Of a DNA stretch of 20,046 bases, positions 14,426-20,046 are shown in pieces. Every line of letters begins with the position of its first letter. Position 1 is the first letter of the stretch. The notes beneath the pieces were generated by a model that did not search any database, was not told the DNA's origin, and saw nothing but the letters and a program-made list of their open reading frames with translations. The translations under genes were made by a program, and so were the position numbers. Source of the DNA: Desulfuromonadales bacterium (GTDB lineage: Bacteria; Desulfobacterota; Desulfuromonadia; Desulfuromonadales; BM103); the NCBI GenBank assembly GCA_030640215.1, contig DAOWJU010000048.1, positions 1-20,046 of the forward strand, given 5' to 3'.

Positions 14426-15265
14426 TCATTCAACCAGCACAGTGGTGCCGACATTGGCAAAGAAAACCTTACTGGGGAAGCTGGCATGCAACTGAGCGGA
14501 ACGGATCTGACCTGTACAATGTGAGACACCCAGGCGATCAAAGTCCAGCTTTGTCAGATAATTAAGCGTTGCATCAAACTGTTCGTCGCTGGCAGGGCCC
14601 AGGTGTGTTCCACCAATAATCGCGTGAATACGGGGTTTACCTAACTCGTTTCGAAAATGTTCGACCGTATTGACCAGCCCGGCATGCGCACAGCCTAACA
14701 GGATAACAAGCCCTTTTGGCGTCTCAATGGCGAGAGCGGCATCATCCGGGAATTCATCCGCCACCCAACCGCTACGATCCGCAGAGCGCCGGACAAGATG
14801 TGGATCACCAGTCTCCAGCGGAAAGAGTCGTGGGATAAGACCACTGAAATGGAGCCCGGGAGCGAGCTCTGTAAGAGTATCAAGGAGATTAAATCTGGCA
14901 CCGGCAGACTCAAGATCACTTCGTTTGTGCGGCAGACTGATATCCCGCTGTTCATGCTGCCCTTGCCAGAAGCGCTCAGAAAATATTTGCGAATGGGCAT
15001 AGACAGGACGTGGGCCGACGGTTTTGAGCAGAGGCAGAAGGCCGCCGCAGTGATCGGAGTGACCGTGGCTCAGAATGACTCCATCGATCTGATGTGCATC
15101 ATGCTCAAGAACAGCCAGATTCGCCAGCAGTGTTGCACCACTACCAGTATCAAAGAGCCAGCTGCCGGTGGACGTTTTCACCAGACAGGCAAAACCGTGC
15201 TCTCCACAGGCAGAGATCGGTCGGCCAACAGTATTTTCACAAACTATGTCAATTTGCAGAGTCAT
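14426..15265 (-). CDS. Metallo-beta-lactamase-fold hydrolase (COG1237-like)
   Basis: The 279-residue protein has the metal-binding motif SHGHSDHCGG (HxHxDH, about residues 67-76) and later metal-ligand stretches LLGCAHAGLVNTV, IGGTHLGP and VSHCTGQ. The order and the FDTGSG block fit the COG1237 group, often named dihydropterin-ribofuranosylaminobenzene phosphate synthase after an archaeal member. That specific reaction should not be assumed here. It is a probable soluble zinc or iron hydrolase. I choose the ATG at 15265 (MTLQIDIVCENTVG); no good ribosome site is seen. It is the first gene of a six-gene minus-strand run. Confidence 0.87.
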   Translation of the reverse strand: MTLQIDIVCENTVGRPISACGEHGFACLVKTSTGSWLFDTGSGATLLANLAVLEHDAHQIDGVILSHGHSDHCGGLLPLLKTVGPRPVYAHSQIFSERFWQGQHEQRDISLPHKRSDLESAGARFNLLDTLTELAPGLHFSGLIPRLFPLETGDPHLVRRSADRSGWVADEFPDDAALAIETPKGLVILLGCAHAGLVNTVEHFRNELGKPRIHAIIGGTHLGPASDEQFDATLNYLTKLDFDRLGVSHCTGQIRSAQLHASFPSKVFFANVGTTVLVE

Positions 15266-15417
15266 GGCAGTCAACAATATTGTGTTCTTTACAGAAACAG
15301 GCTTCCACGCAATCAAATGAGGATGTTATAGTGCTCAGTGTCACGTCTGTTTGTTGTTGACACGACAGTAGCACACGCAGTCAATTCTCTCAGCAACCTT
15401 TTAAGGAACAAAACATT

Positions 15418-15729
15418 ATGTCAGAACTTCCTGTAACATTAAAGTTAACCGGCAAGCAGAACCGGTTTTTGCGCGGTCAAGGCCACGGCCTGCGCCCCTT
15501 CGTCATGATCGGCAAACAACACCTCAACGAAGAAGTCGTCAAAGCCACAAATGAAGCCCTCGACACACACGAGCTCATCAAGGTGAGAATCCAGGAAGGC
15601 TGCCTGACTGATCGCAAGACGGTCGCTGCCGAACTTGCCAGCGAGACCGGTTCCGCTGTCGTGCAGATCATCGGTCACACGTTCCTCCTCTACCGTCCTG
15701 CTGAGGAACCGACCATAACCCTGCCTTAA
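15418..15729 (+). CDS. yhbY: YhbY-family CRM-domain RNA-binding protein
   Basis: The 103-residue protein is a single CRS1-YhbY (CRM) domain that binds rRNA and associates with the large-subunit precursor. Visible family blocks are LTGKQNRFLRGQGHGLRPFVMIGK with the GxxG-type loop, an alpha-helix ALDTHELIKVRI, and IIGHTFLLYRPAEE at the end. Length is typical. AAGGA lies ten bases before the ATG. It is divergent from the metallo-beta-lactamase gene, and its stop overlaps the convergent dgt stop (15726-15729). Confidence 0.93.
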   Translation: MSELPVTLKLTGKQNRFLRGQGHGLRPFVMIGKQHLNEEVVKATNEALDTHELIKVRIQEGCLTDRKTVAAELASETGSAVVQIIGHTFLLYRPAEEPTITLP

Positions 15730-16859
15730 ACCCTCTCGTAAGGATCAAAGAGTCGCTTGTATTCATCTAGGGCATACCGATCTGTCATGCCAGCAATGTA
15801 GTCGCAGACGACCAACTCCCGACCAGACTGCTCATACTTATTCTGATAAGTAGTTGGCAACAAAGTCGGGTTTTGCAGGTAATTCTCGAAAAGCATGGTC
15901 AAGAAACGCTCTGCCTTGATACGCATGCGCTCAACCTTGTAATGACGGTACAGGTTTTTGTAGAGGAAAGACTTCAGTTCGCGGTTGCGTACTGCTGTAT
16001 CTGTACTGAACATCACCAGATTGGTACCATGTTTACGGACATCATCCAGAGAATGGATACCAGCCGCGTCAATATTGGCCCGTGTCTGTTCAACCAGGTC
16101 GAGGATCAAAAAACCAATCAAATGGCTGATCGTCTGTAAAATCTGACGTTCTTCAGGTAACGATGGATACTTCTCCGCCACCCTGGCGTAAGTTTCTGCC
16201 CAGAGATCAACGCTCATCAGTACCTTTGGGTTCAGATAACCAGCTTTCAGGCCATCATCAATATCGTGGTTGTTGTAAGCGATCTCGTCGGCCAGGTCGA
16301 TAATCTGCGCCTCTAGCGTAGGGCGCAGGCCCGGGCAATACTCTTCAAAGCCGGAGCCATCCGGGATATCATAATCAGAAGAGTGCTTGATGATCCCTTC
16401 GCGAACCTCCCAGCTTAGATTCAAGCCATTAAAATCAGGGTAACGTTCCTCAAGGCTCTCGACAATACGCAGAGACTGTCGGTTGTGTTCAAAACCGCCA
16501 TAAGGAGACATCAAGCGGTTGAGTACTTCTTCCCCTGTGTGCCCAAAAGGCGTATGTCCCAAGTCGTGAGACAGAGCCAGGGCCTCAACCAGGTCTTCGT
16601 TCAGCTTCAAACGCCGGGCAATGCCACGACCGATCTGGGCAACTTCAAGGGAATGAGTCAGGCGGGTGCGGTAGTAATCACCTTCGTGATTAACAAAAAC
16701 CTGGGTCTTATATTCAAGACGCCGAAAGGCTGCGCAATGAATAATTCTGTCGCGATCACGCTCGTAAACAGGGCGATCATCCTTGTAAACTTCGCTATGC
16801 CTTCTCCCGCGCGATGATTCACTTTGAGCAGCGTATCCTGCCAGATCTTGTCGTTCCAT
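15726..16859 (-). CDS. dgt: Deoxyguanosinetriphosphate triphosphohydrolase-like protein
   Basis: The 377-residue HD-domain enzyme hydrolyses dNTPs to deoxynucleosides and triphosphate. Family blocks are YERDRDRIIHCAAFRRLEYKTQVF, TRLTHSLEVAQIGRGIAR (first metal His) and ALSHDLGHTPFGHTGEE (the HD pair and following His). A later metal Asp lies in IIDLADEIAYNNHDIDDGL. Length and the early RRLEYKTQV block fit the short Dgt type 2 group. I choose the ATG at 16859, which has GGAG six bases upstream; the in-frame ATG at 16871 has no ribosome site. The stop overlaps yhbY by four bases. Confidence 0.93.
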   Translation of the reverse strand: MERQDLAGYAAQSESSRGRRHSEVYKDDRPVYERDRDRIIHCAAFRRLEYKTQVFVNHEGDYYRTRLTHSLEVAQIGRGIARRLKLNEDLVEALALSHDLGHTPFGHTGEEVLNRLMSPYGGFEHNRQSLRIVESLEERYPDFNGLNLSWEVREGIIKHSSDYDIPDGSGFEEYCPGLRPTLEAQIIDLADEIAYNNHDIDDGLKAGYLNPKVLMSVDLWAETYARVAEKYPSLPEERQILQTISHLIGFLILDLVEQTRANIDAAGIHSLDDVRKHGTNLVMFSTDTAVRNRELKSFLYKNLYRHYKVERMRIKAERFLTMLFENYLQNPTLLPTTYQNKYEQSGRELVVCDYIAGMTDRYALDEYKRLFDPYERV

Positions 16860-17021
16860 TAAATACTCCATGATTGGTTCACACTGAGCGTCTATTTAAG
16901 CCATGGCACAAGCTTTCTGTCAAGACCGATTACGGCTTCGACAGCTTGACCATAGTGCATGATTGTGCTAGTTCTTTTCGTACCTTACGTGTGTTAATCG
17001 GAATTTTCCTGAGGAGCTTTA

Positions 17022-17582
17022 ATGAGGGTAATTGCTGGCACTTCACGTGGCAGACGTCTGGCCCTTTTCGAGGGTCACAATGTCCGACCAACGCCGGACC
17101 GGGTTCGTGAAGCACTTTTCAGTATTCTGCAAAGTAAACTAGGTGGTTTTTCCAACCTCAGAGTTCTTGACCTCTTTGCCGGATCAGGAGCCCTGGCAAT
17201 TGAAGCGTTAAGCCGTGGTGCAACCTCTGCCTGTCTGGTGGACAAGGCTCCGGCTTCAGAAAAAATCATTCGTGAGAATCTGAATCTCTGCCAATTATCC
17301 GACAAAGCAAAAGTAATTACCAGAGGTGCCCTGCAGGCCTTGCCCGAGCTCTCCCCCGGAACTTTTGACCTGGTTTTTCTTGATCCACCTTATAGCCAGG
17401 GGTTAGTGGAAGATGCCCTTGTGGAAATAGACAGGCTGAGCATACTCAACAAAGACGGAATTATCTGTGCAGAAACCGGCGCAGATGAGATATTGCCAGA
17501 GTCTGTCGGCCAACTCCAGCGTATTGATCAACGCCGTTACGGCACAATTATGATAAGCTTCTATGAGTCTGTCCGAGAATAA
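17022..17582 (+). CDS. rsmD: 16S rRNA (guanine966-N2)-methyltransferase RsmD
   Basis: The 186-residue protein methylates G966 of 16S rRNA using S-adenosylmethionine. It has the RsmD start MRVIAGTSRGRRL, the RPTPDRVREALFSIL block, SAM-binding DLFAGSGALAIEALSRGA (about 50-67) and the catalytic LDPPY motif (about 124-128). Length is typical. The ATG follows GAGGAG with six-base spacing. The downstream neighbour is coaD, a very common pairing (rsmD-coaD), although here they are separated by about 170 bases holding a structured element. Confidence 0.95.
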   Translation: MRVIAGTSRGRRLALFEGHNVRPTPDRVREALFSILQSKLGGFSNLRVLDLFAGSGALAIEALSRGATSACLVDKAPASEKIIRENLNLCQLSDKAKVITRGALQALPELSPGTFDLVFLDPPYSQGLVEDALVEIDRLSILNKDGIICAETGADEILPESVGQLQRIDQRRYGTIMISFYESVRE

Positions 17583-17619
17583 GGGCCGAAGCGAAAATCC
17601 GGAAGTATGAGAACAGATT

Positions 17620-17684
17620 TTGGCTCGTTTGAGAGCTCATAGCCGTAGCTATGGGCCGAAAAGGAGCTGAAATATGGGCCAAAC
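17620..17684. repeat. Structured palindromic element between rsmD and coaD
   Basis: The ends TTTGGC (17620-17625) and GCCAAA (17679-17684) are complementary. Inside, AGCTC and GAGCT can pair, and at the centre GCTCATAGC (17636-17644) and GCTATGGGC (17649-17657) form a nine-pair hairpin with two G-T wobbles around loop CGTA. From memory, similar CATAGCCGTAGCTATG sequences recur in Geobacter-like genomes, so I infer a repeat family, but only one copy is seen here. It could shape read-through from rsmD to coaD. Confidence 0.55.
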
Positions 17685-17751
17685 AGCCGGGTTTGCAGCC
17701 GGTTATGGATTGTCTGACAGCCTCCTATTTAATCTTCAAAGAGGGAATGAC

Positions 17752-18240
17752 ATGAACAAGCAGATTGCCGTCTATCCAGGTTCTTTTGACCCAATCACCT
17801 ACGGGCACCTGGATATTATTGAACGCGGGCTTGAAGTCTTTGATCAAATCGTTATTGCGGTCGCCCGTAACTCCGAAAAGAAGAGCCTTTTCTCCACGGC
17901 AGAACGCATCAGACATATCGAGGAGGCAGTCGGTAACAATCCTCGCGTTATCGTTGACACCTTCGACGGACTGTTAGTTGATTATGCCGTCTCTAAGGGA
18001 GCAAAAGTCATCCTGCGTGGCTTAAGAGCTGTCTCCGACTTTGAATATGAGTTTCAGATCGCGCAGATGAACCATAATCTCAAAAGTGAAATAGAGACAC
18101 TTTTTATGATAACTTCAGTGCCCTATGGCTACCTCAGTTCTTCAATTGTCAAGGAAGTTGCCAGCCTGCAAGGATCTATTGAAAGTCTGGTCCCGACAGT
18201 TGTCAAAAAAGCTCTGGAGGAAAAGTTCGGCAAGACATGA
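17752..18240 (+). CDS. coaD: Phosphopantetheine adenylyltransferase
   Basis: The 162-residue enzyme transfers AMP from ATP to 4'-phosphopantetheine, the penultimate step of coenzyme A synthesis. It has the nucleotidyltransferase motif [16 protein letters not shown] (T/HxGH), [22 protein letters not shown], and the C-terminal [15 protein letters not shown]. Length is typical. I choose the ATG at 17752, preceded by GAGGG with about six-base spacing; the frame is open further upstream but that part looks non-coding. The DUF1858 gene follows after 20 bases. Confidence 0.96.
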   Translation: MNKQIAVYPGSFDPITYGHLDIIERGLEVFDQIVIAVARNSEKKSLFSTAERIRHIEEAVGNNPRVIVDTFDGLLVDYAVSKGAKVILRGLRAVSDFEYEFQIAQMNHNLKSEIETLFMITSVPYGYLSSSIVKEVASLQGSIESLVPTVVKKALEEKFGKT

Positions 18241-18260
18241 TGAATATTTAAGGAGGACTT

Positions 18261-18464
18261 ATGATTACTCGTGAGATGATTATTGCTGAGATCATCGCCA
18301 GCAACCCCAAGACCATAAGTGTGTTTCGTTCCTTCGGTCTCGACTGCATGGAATGTCAGATTGCTGATTACGAAGAAGTCGAGCATGGGGCCGGGGTGCA
18401 TAACGTGGACATCAAAAAATTACTCAAGGCGCTGAATGAGGCTATCAGCGACGATCAGGATTGA
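18261..18464 (+). CDS. DUF1858 domain protein (hybrid-cluster-associated type)
   Basis: The 67-residue protein is a stand-alone DUF1858 domain. It has a helical N-terminus, the block PKTISVFRSFGLDCMECQIADYE with the CxxC pair (Cys29 and Cys32), and a C-terminal helix DIKKLLKALNEAI. Members often accompany hybrid-cluster or iron-sulfur proteins in anaerobes, but their biochemical role is not settled. AAGGAGG lies just upstream of the ATG. It follows coaD by 20 bases and is probably co-transcribed with it. Confidence 0.88.
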   Translation: MITREMIIAEIIASNPKTISVFRSFGLDCMECQIADYEEVEHGAGVHNVDIKKLLKALNEAISDDQD

Positions 18465-18671
18465 ACGCAGAGTACATCAGGCTCACGCGGATAAATGCCA
18501 GAATCGAAACTAGCAACAGGCCCTTCTAAGGTTCAACAAAAGCCTCCAACTCTGTGACCAGACGGTCCCAGTGCATCAACTACAATCGCCTCAATATATA
18601 GATCTATCTCTGTACTCATCTTAGCCGGGCTACTCCAGACAATCACTTGGCCAAGAACGTTGTTTGACAGT

Positions 18672-20046
18672 TTAATTGTTGATCAGCCCCGCAAGCTTGT
18701 GCGTAGTCACGTTGGTGACGACAATGCCGCTTTCGGCAGGACGGAGGTCAGTTCGTAGCACTTCACTCGTGTCTTTTGCAAGCTCCAGCCCGGTGGTTTT
18801 TTTGACTGGCTCGCTGACCAGAGAAATTTCAACGCGGCGATTTAGTGCTCTACCGGCTTCGTTAGTATTGTCAGCCGTTGGCATGCTGTCGCCAAGACCA
18901 TGCAAGATGATGACTTCAGATGGGACTCCAAGTTGCTGTTGCAAATATTCGGCTACATTGCGAGCACGTGCCTCGGACAGGGCAAGATTGTCGGCAAAAA
19001 CATGTTGGCTTCGTGCGGCGATCGGCAGATTGTCGCTATGCCCGACCACGTCAACTCTGGCCAGCTTCTGTGACTTAAGTTGATCAACGAGTTGGTCAAG
19101 CATCTCCAAGTCACTCTCCTGCAGTGTCGCGACGAATGAGGGGAAGTGCGGGTAGAGATGAATCTCTTGTTTTTCCTGAGGTTCCGAGTCGGCCGCTACA
19201 AACCGATTCACAGCGATCGGAGCCCGCTGATTTTGTGCAGAAAGTTGATCAGTAGCTAACTTCGCGGCAGCAATCTTTTCGGCGTCGGCTTGCTCTGCAG
19301 CCAACTTTGCAGCAGCAACCTTTTCAGCTTCGGCTTGCTCTGCAGCCAACTTCGCGGCAGCAACCTTTTCGACTTTGGCTTGTTCTGCAGCCAACTTCGC
19401 GGCAGCAACCTTTTCAGCTTCGGCTTGATCTGCAGCCAACTTAGCGGCAGCAACCTTTTCAGCTTTGGCTTGTTCTGCAGCCAACTTCGCGGCAGCAACC
19501 TTTTCAGCTTCGGCTTGCTCTGCAGCCAACTTCGCAGCATCAACCTTTTCGGCTTCGGCTTTCTCTGTAACGGATTCATCAACCACAACAGCCTGGGCTT
19601 CCGCAACTAAAGTCGATTCTGGCTCATCCCAAGAGACGACGATACCCTCTGAACGATTTTCGACTTTGTATTCCGGCAGGGTTGATTCACTAGCAACAAA
19701 TACCAGCCGGACCTTATCAGTGTGTGCTCCAAGACGTATTTGGTTAAAGCCATCGATTGCAGAGAATGAGCGTTCATCAAAAGAAGGCTCCACATTGTAA
19801 AGATCGACAACCAATCGCGGTGGATCAATTAGGGTAAAATATCGGATTTTCTCAACCAATCCGTCAGACTCAATCACAACTCGCCCGGGAGCCGCTATAA
19901 CCTGACGCACGACGGATGCTTTCTGCAACTTCTCAGCAGCAAGTTTTTCAGCAGCAAGTTTTTCAGCAGCAAGTTTTTCAGCAGCAAGTTTTTCAGCAGC
20001 AAGTTTTTCAGCAGCAAGTTTTTCAGCAGCAAGTTTTTCAGCAGCA
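18672..20046 (-). CDS. AMIN/OmpA-domain envelope protein with alanine-rich repeats (5' end outside the window)
   Basis: The minus-strand frame is open from the window edge to TAA at 18672-18674, giving 457 visible residues and an unseen N-terminus. In order it contains: perfect LAAEK repeats; an AMIN-like domain (RVVIESDGLVEKIRYFTL, PPRLVVDLYNVEP, IRLGAHTDKVRLVF); seven 15-residue KLAAEQAEAEKVAAA-type repeats, probably helical; and an OmpA-like peptidoglycan-binding domain (VVGHSDNLPI, LSEARARNVAEYL, NRRVEISLV). AMIN domains target periplasmic proteins to the envelope, and OmpA domains bind peptidoglycan. It is probably a cell-envelope anchor or scaffold spanning the periplasm. An internal TTG at 19928 should not be taken as the start. 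Confidence 0.88.
   Translation of the reverse strand, partial: AAEKLAAEKLAAEKLAAEKLAAEKLAAEKLAAEKLAAEKLQKASVVRQVIAAPGRVVIESDGLVEKIRYFTLIDPPRLVVDLYNVEPSFDERSFSAIDGFNQIRLGAHTDKVRLVFVASESTLPEYKVENRSEGIVVSWDEPESTLVAEAQAVVVDESVTEKAEAEKVDAAKLAAEQAEAEKVAAAKLAAEQAKAEKVAAAKLAADQAEAEKVAAAKLAAEQAKVEKVAAAKLAAEQAEAEKVAAAKLAAEQADAEKIAAAKLATDQLSAQNQRAPIAVNRFVAADSEPQEKQEIHLYPHFPSFVATLQESDLEMLDQLVDQLKSQKLARVDVVGHSDNLPIAARSQHVFADNLALSEARARNVAEYLQQQLGVPSEVIILHGLGDSMPTADNTNEAGRALNRRVEISLVSEPVKKTTGLELAKDTSEVLRTDLRPAESGIVVTNVTTHKLAGLINN
19252..19566 (-). repeat. 45-bp in-frame tandem repeats (15 aa x 7)
   Basis: The marker GCAGCCAAC recurs exactly every 45 bases at 19297, 19342, 19387, 19432, 19477 and 19522, with a diverged unit at 19252. 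Each unit encodes KLAAEQAEAEKVAAA or a close variant. The inner units differ by only a few bases, indicating duplication within the gene. The charge pattern suggests an extended helix like the TolA periplasmic domain. Confidence 0.9.
19936..20046 (-). repeat. 15-bp perfect tandem repeats (LAAEK) running off the window
   Basis: The unit GCAGCAAGTTTTTCA (plus strand) is repeated seven times without any change from 19936 to 20040 and continues past the edge. On the coding strand each unit encodes LAAEK. Perfect identity implies recent expansion or frequent copy-number change. The array may also be an assembly breakpoint. Confidence 0.95.

Noticed and set aside
15338..15363. GTGTCA...TGACAC inverted repeat upstream of yhbY
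   Set aside because: Six pairs around a 14-base loop with no T-run; could easily be chance.
16904..16920. Sigma-54-like promoter (TGGCAC) between dgt and rsmD
   Set aside because: The -12 half lacks the required GC at the right spacing (TTCTG instead of TTGC).
16946..16974. Sigma-70 promoter TTGACC-N17-TAGTTC upstream of rsmD
   Set aside because: The -35 match and spacing are good but the -10 is poor; not strong enough to list as a feature.
19252..19566. Regular repeats considered as a CRISPR array
   Set aside because: Repeats are contiguous with no unique spacers, are a multiple of three, and stay in frame within a protein gene.
19290..19610. Plus-strand and alternate-frame ORFs over the repeat region
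   Set aside because: They are shadows created by the low-complexity 45-bp repeats; the AMIN and OmpA domains fix the true frame.

Overview
The window looks like a chromosomal segment of an anaerobic, iron-sulfur- and selenium-using bacterium of the Desulfuromonadia/Deltaproteobacteria type (Geobacter, Pelobacter or Desulfuromonas relatives). This rests on recalled family distribution: receiver-PilZ proteins, a DUF1858 protein, a small low-cysteine ferredoxin, a selenocysteine-containing SelW-like protein and an archaeal-type ornithine cyclodeaminase. No database was consulted. There are no rRNA or tRNA genes, CRISPR arrays, prophages or complete insertion sequences. Genes are dense, with many 4-base overlaps and convergent ends that touch.

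Left part, about 1-4110, + strand: the end of an unrecognised gene and a 51-residue zinc-ribbon protein. Then comes a three-gene polar amino-acid ABC importer (binding protein, permease, ATPase), with a strong hairpin terminator between the binding protein and the permease. An overlapping AzlC/AzlD branched-chain amino-acid exporter pair follows. Positions 4111-4507 hold no gene, only two palindromic repeat-like elements.

Middle, about 4500-10962: a minus-strand pair made of a hidden SelW-like selenoprotein (in-frame TGA at the CxxU position, SECIS-like hairpin downstream) and a YdfG-type short-chain dehydrogenase. Next are a DCC-family thiol protein, a single-domain response regulator with a cysteine-rich insertion, a cation diffusion facilitator and a hemolysin III/TrhA membrane protein. 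Then comes a two-gene arginine-to-proline operon: a TIGR00300-type ornithine cyclodeaminase followed by arginase. A small unknown membrane protein lies upstream. Two copies of an inverted-repeat intergenic element flank this region (5556-5634 and 7587-7660).

Right part, about 11060-15265, minus strand: a compact run of six genes. In transcription order they are a metallo-beta-lactamase-fold protein, two tandem receiver-PilZ regulators (the second lacking key residues), a ferredoxin, a DUF1460 cell-wall amidase-like protein and an EamA transporter. After that come housekeeping genes: yhbY (+), dgt (-), rsmD (+), coaD (+) and a DUF1858 gene (+). The window ends inside a minus-strand gene for an AMIN/OmpA-domain envelope protein with two different alanine-rich repeat arrays.

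The recurring themes are amino-acid transport and catabolism, thiol/selenol redox proteins and c-di-GMP-type regulation. The most valuable hidden item is the selenoprotein, because ordinary gene calling truncates or misses it.
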